DNA from: Gammaproteobacteria bacterium
GTDB lineage: Bacteria; Pseudomonadota; Gammaproteobacteria; Chromatiales; Chromatiaceae
DNA length: 11,079 bases
Reading direction: 5' to 3'
Assembly (NCBI GenBank): GCA_024644505.1
Contig: JAHEHQ010000023.1
Span: forward strand, 1 to 11,079
Position 1 is the first letter of the stretch, and each line of letters begins with the position of its first letter. Shown here one piece after another: positions 1 to 6,056 of the stretch. The translations under genes and the position numbers were made by a program. A model generated the notes under the pieces. That model did no database searches and was not told the origin of the DNA. It saw only the letters and a program-made list of their open reading frames with translations.

Positions 1-1
1 A

Positions 2-859
2 ACGCTTCATCGGGAACGATCGGCGGAACCGGCGGCTTCGGCCGCGGAACCGGATACCGCCGAGGATGCGTCATCCACGCAAGAGGAGGGGGATGAATCC
101 ACGGTGGAACCGACAGTGGATTCCGCACTGCGCCCCGATGCCGATGAAGCCGAAAGGCTTTGTCAGCGCATAGTCCTGTTCAATGCGGAAACCTCGGAAG
201 TCATGGACCTGGTGTCCAGGGAGAAGGCCTGGATCAGCCTCGAATCCCGGCACAGCCGGGAACTGATCGGGGATCTGGAAAATCGGATACAGACTGAAAA
301 CGAAAGGCTCAGAAAGGCCGACGGTCTGCAGCAGGGCATCGAGGGACTGCAGGAAAAGATGACCGGAAAAGAGCGCGTGATCCGCCTTCGGGAACTGGCA
401 AGGGAGCTGCTGGACGGTGCCACGAGACAACTTTCACACCGATTCAACCACGACCTGCGGGATCTTGTGGGTCGAACACTGCCCCTGTTCACGGAAGAGC
501 GCTATGAACATCTGCAGATCGACGATGAACTCACCGTCCGGGTTTTCTCGAAAGAGAAGCGGGACTTCATGGATCTGGAGGAGATATCCAGCGGCACCCA
601 GCGCCAGATAATGCTGGCGGTAAGGCTGGCCCTTTCCCAGGAACTGGTCAGGAGCGCCGTGGATGGCAAGCAGTTCGTATTTCTTGACGAACCTTTTGCC
701 TTCTTCGATCGGGAGCGCACCATGAGATCTCTGCAGGTGCTGCCGGGGCTGAGCGATGAGATCACCCAGATCTGGATCGTTTCACAGGAGTTTCCGGAGG
801 GTCAGGATTTCGACCTGTCGGTATCCTGCTCCAGGGAGAAGACGGCCATAACGGCATGA
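2..859 (+). CDS. SMC/Rad50-like ATPase, C-terminal part (5' end outside window)
   Basis: The frame is open from the window edge, with no stop and no start codon before a GTG at 104. What is visible is the C-terminal half of an ABC/SMC-type ATPase. It begins with an acidic Ala/Glu/Ser-rich linker (about codons 1-45), then a helical, coiled-coil-like stretch rich in Glu, Arg and Leu (about nt 200-420). An ABC signature-like SSGTQRQI follows at about nt 590-613, then Walker B with catalytic Glu, FVFLDEPFAFFD, at about nt 674-709. A late IVSQEF segment resembles the switch/H-loop region, with Gln in place of His. There is no Walker A (P-loop) in the visible part. Because this fold needs one near its N-terminus, the gene almost certainly starts upstream. 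GTG 104 does have a purine-rich GAGGAGGGGG about 11 nt before it, but starting there would leave the ATPase without a nucleotide site. A DNA-repair or chromosome-associated ATPase is the likely class; the exact family is not recognised. A palindrome begins 8 nt after the stop. Confidence 0.8.
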   Translation, partial: TLHRERSAEPAASAAEPDTAEDASSTQEEGDESTVEPTVDSALRPDADEAERLCQRIVLFNAETSEVMDLVSREKAWISLESRHSRELIGDLENRIQTENERLRKADGLQQGIEGLQEKMTGKERVIRLRELARELLDGATRQLSHRFNHDLRDLVGRTLPLFTEERYEHLQIDDELTVRVFSKEKRDFMDLEEISSGTQRQIMLAVRLALSQELVRSAVDGKQFVFLDEPFAFFDRERTMRSLQVLPGLSDEITQIWIVSQEFPEGQDFDLSVSCSREKTAITA

Positions 860-867
860 ATTGAATC

Positions 868-887
868 GGGGTCTTTTAACAGACCCC
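868..887. repeat. 7-bp palindrome sharing a 12-mer with the ybaK leader hairpin
   Basis: GGGGTCT (868-874) and AGACCCC (881-887) form a perfect 7-bp inverted repeat around a 6-nt loop. It starts 8 nt after the stop codon of the upstream ATPase gene, so it could act as its terminator, although the following bases are only weakly T-rich (TGTTTCC). Its right half, TTAACAGACCCC (876-887), recurs in the other orientation at 1636-1647 and, over 11 bases, at 1672-1682. It may therefore belong to a small dispersed palindrome family rather than being a one-off terminator. It also lies just upstream of the start of the next small gene. Confidence 0.6.
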
Positions 888-905
888 TGTTTCCGGGGGG
901 TGTCG

Positions 906-1100
906 ATGACTGATCCCTACAGATCCTGCGGCTTCTGCCGGTTCATGCGCGCTTTTGCCTTCAGTGCCATCGGTGCGGCGGTGGGTGGCTACGGGGCCCT
1001 GGCTGTGGGTCTGGAGCGGGGAAACGCCGTCATCGCCGCCTGCTTCGGGGCGCTCATCGCGGTGGTCTGGATTGGCAGGCGATACGACAGCCGGAAGTAG
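906..1100 (+). CDS. small two-helix membrane protein with CxxC motif
   Basis: This encodes a 64-residue protein of unknown function. The ATG at 906 is chosen because a GGGGGG tract lies 5 nt upstream. The frame could extend to a TTG at 861, but that would place the palindrome at 868-887 inside the gene and would add residues with no recognisable features. A short polar N-terminus with Cys8-Gly-Phe-Cys11 is followed by a hydrophobic glycine/alanine-rich helix (about residues 15-34). A short loop containing Glu-Arg follows, then a second hydrophobic helix (about 40-56) and a basic C-terminus, Arg-Arg-Tyr-Asp-Ser-Arg-Lys. The pattern fits an inner-membrane helical hairpin with both ends in the cytoplasm (positive-inside rule). 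The CxxC could bind metal or be redox active, but nothing else supports that. It lies 46 nt after the ATPase gene and its stop codon overlaps a strong hairpin shared with convergent ybaK. Confidence 0.6.
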   Translation: MTDPYRSCGFCRFMRAFAFSAIGAAVGGYGALAVGLERGNAVIAACFGALIAVVWIGRRYDSRK

Positions 1101-1131
1101 TACTCCGTCAATATCAGGTTGACGGAGTACT
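1099..1131. terminator. 13-bp hairpin between convergent genes, probable two-way terminator
   Basis: AGTACTCCGTCAA (1099-1111) and TTGACGGAGTACT (1119-1131) are perfect reverse complements around a 7-nt loop. The stem begins within the stop codon of the small membrane protein gene and ends 8 nt from the end of convergent ybaK. The position is that of a shared terminator. Neither side has a run of T, so intrinsic termination would be non-canonical; the stem might instead protect the 3' ends of both transcripts. Confidence 0.6.
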
Positions 1132-1139
1132 CGGGTGTC

Positions 1140-1622
1140 TCAGCGTGCCACCGATACCAGGGTGGGGGTTAGAACCCGCGCCATGTCTCCGGGAGTCAGG
1201 GACAGGCTAAAACCGCGACTGCCACCGTTGATGTAGATCAGCGGCAGGTCCATGATGGTTTTCTCACAATAGACGGGCATGGGTTTCCGGGTGCCGAACG
1301 GCGAGGTTCCCCCCACCTTGTAGCCCGAGTGACGATTTGCGGTTGCGGGATCGCAGGGCTTGACCGATTTGCGGCCGATCTGCCGGGCCAGTGCCTTGGT
1401 GGATACCTCGAGGTCGCCGTGCATCAGGACGATCATGGGTCTTGCCGTCTCGTCCTCCATGACAAGGGTTTTTATCACGCTGTTCTCTTCGACGCCCGTC
1501 TCCCGGGCAAAAACAGCGGTGCCACCATTTTCCTCATAGGCATAGGGGTGCTCTTGAAAGGGAACGCGTTCGCCGCGCAGCACTCTGACGGCCGGTGTCA
1601 CGGGCGTTTTGTGTCTGGTCAA
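1140..1622 (-). CDS. ybaK: YbaK/EbsC family Cys-tRNA(Pro)/aminoacyl-tRNA deacylase
   Basis: This is a cytosolic trans-editing enzyme. YbaK proteins hydrolyse misacylated tRNAs, chiefly Cys-tRNA(Pro) made by prolyl-tRNA synthetase. At 160 residues it matches the family length (about 155-160). Visible family features are the N-terminal KTPVTPAVRVL segment, the VIKTLV segment whose Lys51 aligns with the invariant catalytic-site lysine, GYKVGGTSPFG (100-110), and the INGGSRG loop (131-137). The start is a TTG at 1622, supported by GAGGAG at 1630-1635, 7 nt upstream, and by the family-typical N-terminus. The gene is transcribed alone, convergent with the small membrane protein gene and divergent from the DUF1269 gene. 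A 20-bp perfect inverted repeat ends within 2 nt of its Shine-Dalgarno sequence, so the mRNA leader would fold strongly beside the ribosome site. Whether this regulates translation is inference. Confidence 0.93.
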   Translation of the reverse strand: MTRHKTPVTPAVRVLRGERVPFQEHPYAYEENGGTAVFARETGVEENSVIKTLVMEDETARPMIVLMHGDLEVSTKALARQIGRKSVKPCDPATANRHSGYKVGGTSPFGTRKPMPVYCEKTIMDLPLIYINGGSRGFSLSLTPGDMARVLTPTLVSVAR

Positions 1623-1636
1623 CTGGGGACTCCTCG

Positions 1637-1682
1637 GGGTCTGTTAACACTATGCGGATAGTCGCATAGTGTTAACAGACCC
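1637..1682. repeat. 20-bp perfect inverted repeat (hairpin) in the ybaK leader
   Basis: The left arm at 1637-1656 and right arm at 1663-1682 are exact reverse complements over 20 bases, separated by the 6-nt loop GATAGT. The outer part of each arm carries the GGGTCTGTTAA / TTAACAGACCC sequence also found in the palindrome at 868-887. Inside it each arm continues as CACTATGCG or its complement. The octamer ACTATGCG occurs again at 1754-1761. On the ybaK transcript the stem ends immediately before the GAGGAG ribosome site. It could be an operator, an upstream terminator/attenuator, or an inserted palindromic element. Confidence 0.8.
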
Positions 1683-1713
1683 TGAATAGTATCCGTCCAT
1701 AAACAGCATCTTC

Positions 1714-1741
1714 CGTCATTCCGGCGAATGCCGGGATGACG
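1714..1741. repeat. Dispersed GTCATTCCGGCGAA-type palindromic repeat
   Basis: CGTCATTCCGGC (1714-1725) pairs with GCCGGGATGACG (1730-1741) around the loop GAAT, with one G-T wobble. Palindromes of the form GTCATTCC(G/C)GCGAAnGC.GG are common intergenic repeats in many proteobacterial genomes, and this copy fits that pattern by eye. Just downstream, GTTTCTGGA is directly repeated at 1744-1752 and 1761-1769, with GAAAC-TATGC-GTTTC (1751-1765) forming a further small dyad. The tail (TTTCTGGAT) resembles the sequence that often follows such repeats. Confidence 0.6.
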
Positions 1742-1784
1742 TGGTTTCTGGAAACTATGCGTTTCTGGATGGGCATTAATTAAT

Positions 1785-1813
1785 TTCCGCTGCCTGTGAT
1801 CCGGCGATATGAT
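1785..1813 (+). promoter_or_regulatory. possible sigma70-type promoter for the DUF1269 gene
   Basis: TATGAT (1808-1813) matches five of six bases of the -10 consensus, and a poor -35, TTCCGC (1785-1790), lies 17 bp upstream. A transcript starting near 1820 would exclude the in-frame ATG at 1809 and agree with translation from ATG 1851. The -35 is weak, so this is tentative. Confidence 0.25.
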
Positions 1814-1850
1814 AAACCAACGCGGTCAGAAATGGTTACGGGGGCATGCC

Positions 1851-2345
1851 ATGAAAAGACTTTACCTGCTTATACCGAATGTGGAGATCTGCCGTACGCT
1901 GGTGGGGGAGCTCAAGGAGGCAGGCATTCCCAAGGGTCACGTACACGTACTCGCGAGTTTGAGGGAAAGACTCGAAGGTCTGCCCCAGGCCAACGTCTGG
2001 CAGAAGACGGAGTTGGCGCACGGAATCTGGATAGGTGCGGCGCTCGGGGCCATTGCCGGCTTCACGGCCGGGCTGCTCGGAATGTATTTTCCGCCGCCGG
2101 GATTGATGCTGGGGTGGGGCGTGGTGTTGGCCAGCAGCCTTGCCGGGATCACCTTCGGGGCCTTCGTCAGCGCAATGATGAAGCTGCACGAACACAACCA
2201 CAAGCTGGATCGTTATCATGTCGACATCGAGAAGGGGAGGATACTAATGATGGTCGATGTCCCCCGCAACCGGGTTGACGACATCAAGAACATGATCCTG
2301 GAACACCATGCAGATGCCCGGATCCGTGTGGAAAAAATGGCCTAG
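1851..2345 (+). CDS. DUF1269-type membrane protein (possible stress-related)
   Basis: This encodes a 164-residue protein of a family usually annotated DUF1269, of unknown biochemical role. An N-terminal alpha/beta segment beginning MKRLYLLIPNVEICRTLVGEL is followed by a region that sets out HVHVLA (30-35). Two hydrophobic, glycine-rich helices follow (about 57-79 and 84-108), separated by Pro-Pro-Pro-Gly. A cytoplasmic tail contains ILMMVDVP (131-138) and a short helix, a repeat of the ferredoxin-like pattern seen at the N-terminus. The two soluble halves probably pack together at the membrane surface. ATG 1851 is preferred because the conserved MKRLY start is there; an in-frame ATG at 1809 would add 14 residues that do not resemble the family. 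The ribosome site is weak (GGGGG, 5 nt upstream of the start). hrpB starts 22 nt downstream, so the two may be cotranscribed. Confidence 0.8.
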   Translation: MKRLYLLIPNVEICRTLVGELKEAGIPKGHVHVLASLRERLEGLPQANVWQKTELAHGIWIGAALGAIAGFTAGLLGMYFPPPGLMLGWGVVLASSLAGITFGAFVSAMMKLHEHNHKLDRYHVDIEKGRILMMVDVPRNRVDDIKNMILEHHADARIRVEKMA

Positions 2346-2367
2346 TGTTATCAGGCGCTGACTGTCC

Positions 2368-4890
2368 GTGGAAAGGCTTCCGATCCACGATATAGCAGAG
2401 CCCCTCGGCAGAACCCTGGAACGTTCGGGACGCGCCGTGCTGTCGGCGCCGCCGGGTTCGGGCAAGACCACGGTTCTGCCGCTGCAACTGATTGAAGAAT
2501 CCTGGCTGACAGGCGGCATCCTGATGCTGGAGCCCAGGCGCCTGGCGGCGAGGACGGCGGCTTCACGCATGTCACGGTTGTGTGGCGAGACGGTGGGAAA
2601 GCGTATCGGCTACCAGGTGCGCCTGGACCGGCGCGTATCCGAAGAGACCCGGATAGAGGTGGTCACGGAAGGCATTCTGACCCGCCGGCTGCAGCGCGAT
2701 CCCGAGCTGAAGGGTATCGGCCTGGTCATCTTCGACGAGTTCCATGAGCGCAGCCTGCAGGCGGATCTGGCGCTCGCCCTCTGTCTGGATGTGGCCGAGG
2801 GGCTTCGGGACGATCTGCGTCTGCTGGTAATGTCCGCCACGTTGGATACCTCGGCCGTGGCGGGCATGCTGGGGGGTGCGCCGGTGATCACTGCGGAAGG
2901 GCGCAGCCACCCCGTCACCATTCACTATCTCGAAAGGGATCCCCGGGACAGGGACATTTCCCGCAGGGTGAGCGCGGGGGTGTTGCGTGCCCTGGACCGG
3001 GAAACGGGTGACATCCTGGTTTTTCTGCCCGGGGCCGGCGAGATCCATGCCGTGGAGCGTCTGCTGACTCGGCGGCTTAAACCCGACACCCTGGTTTGCC
3101 CCCTGTACGGCAACCTCGACTCCGGGGCCCAGGATCGCGCCATACTTCCCGATCCCGAAGGCCGGCGCCGGGTGGTTCTGGCCACCTCCATTGCGGAAAC
3201 CAGTCTTACCATAGAGGGGGTGGGGTGTGTGGTGGACAGCGGCCTTTCCCGCCTGCCGGCATTCGATCCGAATAGGGGCCTGACGCGTCTGGAAACCGTC
3301 AGGGTCTCGGCGGCATCCGCGGAACAGCGCAGCGGGCGTGCAGGCCGTCTGGGACCTGGGGCATGCCACAGGCTCTGGACCCGCGCGGCCCAGGCGGCTC
3401 TGCGGGCGCACAGCCCACCGGAGATTCTTGCTGCAGATCTCTCTTCTCTGGTACTGGAACTGGCGCTCTGGGGGGTAAGCGATGCTGCGCAGCTGCGTTG
3501 GCTGTCGCCGCCGCCCGCCGGTGCATTCGCCCAGGCCAGGAGTTTGTTGCAGTCGCTGGAGGCACTTGACAGGTCGGGGCGAATTACGCCTGCGGGGCGG
3601 CGCATGGCGGCCATCCCGGTGCATCCCAGGCTCGCTCACATGATGGACAGGGCGCGGGTCTCGGGTCAGCTCGAGCTGGCGGCGGATCTCGCGGCACTGA
3701 TCACAGAGCGGGACATACTTCGCAAGGTACAGGGAGAGAACCTCCCGGTGGACATCGAAGATCGTCTGACCCTGCTGAGTCGGTGGCGGCGCTACGGAGA
3801 CCGGGGCATTGCCGGGGCCGCTGTAAGCCCATCGGCCTGCGCAAGGCTGGCAGCGATCAGCGGCCAGCTCCGGGGAAGCTCCGACAGGGCGAACAGGGCA
3901 TCGGGGGAGGTTATGAGCGTCGGCGCCCTGCTGGCCCAAGCCTACCCCGATCGTGTCGCCCAACGCCGCGGCACGGACAACGGGGCCTATCTCATGTCAT
4001 CGGGCCGGGGGGTGCGGCTTCCCCCGGGGGACCTGCTGACCGGCAGGGAGTACCTGGTGGTGGCAAGCCTGGATGCCGGGGTAAAGGAGGGCCGGGTTTT
4101 CCTGGCATCTTCCATTGATCTGGAACATATCCGTCATTTTCTCGGGAGGCGCATCAAAACGGAACCGGTGATAGCATGGGAACAGGATTCACACGCTGTG
4201 GCCACCAGAGAGGAAGAGCGTCTGGGGGCCTTGGTGCTCGCATCCAGGCCGTTGGCCGGGCCGGACCCGGCTGCGGTGCGCCGGGCCATGATGGATGGCG
4301 TCAGAGCCATGGGACTGGGGGCGCTCCCCTGGGACGGGGAGGTCAAGGCTTGGCGCGAAAGGCTGCTGTCCGTGCGTCACTGGCAGCCCGGATCCGATTG
4401 GCCAGACCTGTCGGACGCGGGGCTGCTGGAGAGCCTGGATGATTGGCTGGCGCCATGGCTCGAAGGCATGACGCGCGAAGAACACCTGAAACGGCTGAAG
4501 CTCATGGACATACTGCCAAACCGTCTGGGCTGGGATCAGAGGAAGCGCCTGGATCAGTTGGCACCGACCCATATTCAGGTGCCGAGCGGATCCCGTAAAC
4601 GCCTCGGCTACGAACCCGGCGGCCCCCCGGTGCTCAAGGTGAAGCTCCAGGAGATGTTCGGTCTTACGGATACCCCCACCGTATGCGGTGGCCAGGTTCC
4701 CGTGACGCTGCATCTGCTGTCTCCGGCCCAGCGGCCGGTGCAGATAACCCAGGATCTTCGGGGATTCTGGGAGCACACCTATCATGAGGTGAGAAAGGAG
4801 CTGAAAGGCAGGTATCCGAAACACTATTGGCCCGAGGATCCCTGGGCCGCGGAGGCGACGTCCCGCCTCAGACCTGATCAGTTCAGGTGA
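2368..4890 (+). CDS. hrpB: ATP-dependent helicase HrpB (DExH-box)
   Basis: This is a cytosolic superfamily 2 helicase of the DEAH/RHA class. HrpB is conserved in proteobacteria, but its physiological substrate is unsettled. At 840 residues it is full length for the family (about 810-850). Motifs in order: Walker A APPGSGKT (27-34), Walker B/motif II DEFH (123-126, the Phe form typical of HrpB), motif III SAT (156-158), motif V LATSIAETSLTIEGV (271-285), and motif VI QRSGRAGR (320-327). A long helicase-associated region follows. The C-terminal HrpB domain ends with LRGFWEHTYHEVRKELKGRY and HYWPEDPW, a strong family signature. The start is GTG 2368, which yields the expected MERLPIHDI N-terminus; the ribosome site is poor. 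It follows the DUF1269 gene by 22 nt. No motif is damaged. The 3' end carries a 6-bp palindrome (4872-4888) overlapping the last codons. Confidence 0.96.
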   Translation: MERLPIHDIAEPLGRTLERSGRAVLSAPPGSGKTTVLPLQLIEESWLTGGILMLEPRRLAARTAASRMSRLCGETVGKRIGYQVRLDRRVSEETRIEVVTEGILTRRLQRDPELKGIGLVIFDEFHERSLQADLALALCLDVAEGLRDDLRLLVMSATLDTSAVAGMLGGAPVITAEGRSHPVTIHYLERDPRDRDISRRVSAGVLRALDRETGDILVFLPGAGEIHAVERLLTRRLKPDTLVCPLYGNLDSGAQDRAILPDPEGRRRVVLATSIAETSLTIEGVGCVVDSGLSRLPAFDPNRGLTRLETVRVSAASAEQRSGRAGRLGPGACHRLWTRAAQAALRAHSPPEILAADLSSLVLELALWGVSDAAQLRWLSPPPAGAFAQARSLLQSLEALDRSGRITPAGRRMAAIPVHPRLAHMMDRARVSGQLELAADLAALITERDILRKVQGENLPVDIEDRLTLLSRWRRYGDRGIAGAAVSPSACARLAAISGQLRGSSDRANRASGEVMSVGALLAQAYPDRVAQRRGTDNGAYLMSSGRGVRLPPGDLLTGREYLVVASLDAGVKEGRVFLASSIDLEHIRHFLGRRIKTEPVIAWEQDSHAVATREEERLGALVLASRPLAGPDPAAVRRAMMDGVRAMGLGALPWDGEVKAWRERLLSVRHWQPGSDWPDLSDAGLLESLDDWLAPWLEGMTREEHLKRLKLMDILPNRLGWDQRKRLDQLAPTHIQVPSGSRKRLGYEPGGPPVLKVKLQEMFGLTDTPTVCGGQVPVTLHLLSPAQRPVQITQDLRGFWEHTYHEVRKELKGRYPKHYWPEDPWAAEATSRLRPDQFR

Positions 4891-5156
4891 TGTAAGAGCA
4901 ATTCATACTCCATCATCGTCACGGACGCGACGAGATGTGATCAAGTAGATTATTCAGGCGATATGTGGTTCCGCTTGGTTCGGATCTGTCCCCGGAACAT
5001 TGCCCTGGGGAATGATTCCCGGGTATTCGAATCCTATCGTCTGTTTGAGGCAGGGGCAGCCAGAACATTAAAAAGAGTGCTCGAACTTTTGTGTGGCTTG
5101 GGGGCGCCTGATGCGCCGAATCCGTGTGTATAAATCTTGGCTATTGGAGCTGAAAA
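4891..5156. other. Intergenic region between hrpB and rpfF
   Basis: No convincing gene or RNA is seen in these 266 bases. Near hrpB, CATCATCGTC (4911-4920) and GACGAGATG (4929-4937) form a 9-bp stem with one bulged A and an 8-nt loop, a possible hrpB terminator without a T tract. Around 4991-5022 CCCGGAA and TTCCCGGG give another bulged dyad. Close to rpfF, GGCGC-CTGAT-GCGCC (5103-5117) is a short inverted repeat just upstream of TATAAA (5129-5134). This -10-like hexamer has no acceptable -35 at 16-18 bp, which would fit a promoter that needs an activator or another sigma factor. The rpfF ribosome site GGAG is at 5146-5149. Confidence 0.5.
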
Positions 5157-6056
5157 ATGATGGAGAAAAATGAGTACGGGGTAGTTGCGACAGACTACCG
5201 ACATATGGACCTGGTCTTCGAGCCGGGTCGCCAACTGGTCTGGGCCAGGTTCAAATACCCGGGAGTGCCCTGCATGAGCAAAGGACTGCTCGAAGATGTG
5301 GCCAGGGCGCAGGATGTTGTTGCGCAACAGGCCAAAGCGGGCTGCCAACGGGACGATCCGAACAGACTCATGTACCAGGTGCTCTGTTCCGGCATGCCGG
5401 GGGTGTTCAACCTCGGCGGTGACCTTGCCCACTTCATGGAGCTGATTCACACCGGTAACCGGAATGCGCTGGCCGAATACGCGATATCATGCATCGATAT
5501 CCTCTACCAGTCCGCCATTAGTTACGATCTGCCGTTCACCACGATTGCACTGGTGCAGGGCGAGGCCCTGGGAGGCGGTTTCGAGGCTGCCCTGTCGGCC
5601 AACACGCTGATTGCGGAGAAGGGGGCCAGGTTTGGCTTTCCCGAGACGGTTTTCGGGCTCTTCCCCGGCATGGGTGCATTCAGCTTTCTGGCCCGCCGCC
5701 TCTCGCCCGCCCTGGCCAAGCGCCTCATCGCCAAAGGTAAGCTCTACACCGCGGAAGAGTTGTATGACATGGGGGTGGTGGACATCCTGGTCGATGACGG
5801 TCGCGGAAAAGAGGCCGTGTACGAGTACATCGAGCATCGGCGAGGCCGCAATGCGGGTTACCAGGGCTTGGAAAGGATTGTGGACCAGTATCATCCACTG
5901 CCTTATTCGGAGCTTCGTGACGCGGCGGATGTCTGGGTGGATACAGCCATGAAACTGTCCGACAGGAACCTGCGGATGGTGCAGTATCTGCTCGGGGCCC
6001 AGCAGCGGCGTTTTGAGCCCTATGCACCGGAAGTCAGTCGGGTCAGGGCTGTTTGA
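5157..6056 (+). CDS. rpfF: DSF synthase RpfF (crotonase-fold 3-hydroxyacyl-ACP dehydratase/thioesterase)
   Basis: In Xanthomonas and Burkholderia this enzyme makes diffusible signal factor, a cis-2-unsaturated fatty acid, by dehydrating a 3-hydroxyacyl-ACP and releasing the free acid. The 299-residue protein is close to the family length (about 290). It has the crotonase fold with an oxyanion-hole segment VFNLGGDLAHF (83-93), then GEALGGGFEAALS (135-147) carrying Glu143, and FPETVFGLFPGMGA (161-174) carrying Glu163. These match the two catalytic glutamates Glu141 and Glu161 of the X. campestris enzyme. The C-terminal VWVDTAMKLSDRNLR (259-273) is also typical of RpfF. ATG 5157 has GGAG 7 nt upstream; a second ATG follows directly. 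It converges on rpfC, and the two genes overlap by 14 bp at their 3' ends, the same convergent order as in the Xanthomonas rpf cluster. No rpfB-like acyl-CoA ligase is upstream; hrpB is there instead. A generic enoyl-CoA hydratase is unlikely given these motifs and the neighbour. Confidence 0.93.
   Translation: MMEKNEYGVVATDYRHMDLVFEPGRQLVWARFKYPGVPCMSKGLLEDVARAQDVVAQQAKAGCQRDDPNRLMYQVLCSGMPGVFNLGGDLAHFMELIHTGNRNALAEYAISCIDILYQSAISYDLPFTTIALVQGEALGGGFEAALSANTLIAEKGARFGFPETVFGLFPGMGAFSFLARRLSPALAKRLIAKGKLYTAEELYDMGVVDILVDDGRGKEAVYEYIEHRRGRNAGYQGLERIVDQYHPLPYSELRDAADVWVDTAMKLSDRNLRMVQYLLGAQQRRFEPYAPEVSRVRAV

Noticed and set aside
104..859. Treating GTG 104 as the true start of the ATPase gene
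   Set aside because: The frame is open upstream to the window edge, and the protein from 104 would have a signature motif and Walker B but no Walker A, so the gene most likely begins outside the window.
1809..1850. 14-residue N-terminal extension of the DUF1269 protein from ATG 1809
   Set aside because: The conserved family N-terminus begins at ATG 1851, and a -10-like hexamer (1808-1813) overlaps the earlier ATG.
2572..3963. 463-codon open frame on the minus strand opposite hrpB
   Set aside because: It lies entirely within the hrpB helicase gene, whose motifs are all intact. The predicted protein has no recognisable domain and a Pro/Arg/Gln-rich composition typical of antisense frames in GC-rich genes.
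4872..4888. ACCTGA-TCAGT-TCAGGT palindrome at the end of hrpB as terminator
   Set aside because: It is a 6-bp stem mostly inside the coding sequence with no T tract after it; the stem at 4911-4937 is the better candidate.
5103..5134. LuxR- or CRP-type operator upstream of rpfF
   Set aside because: The GGCGC-CTGAT-GCGCC dyad is too short and does not match a lux box or the TGTGA-N6-TCACA pattern; it is kept only as a note in the intergenic entry.
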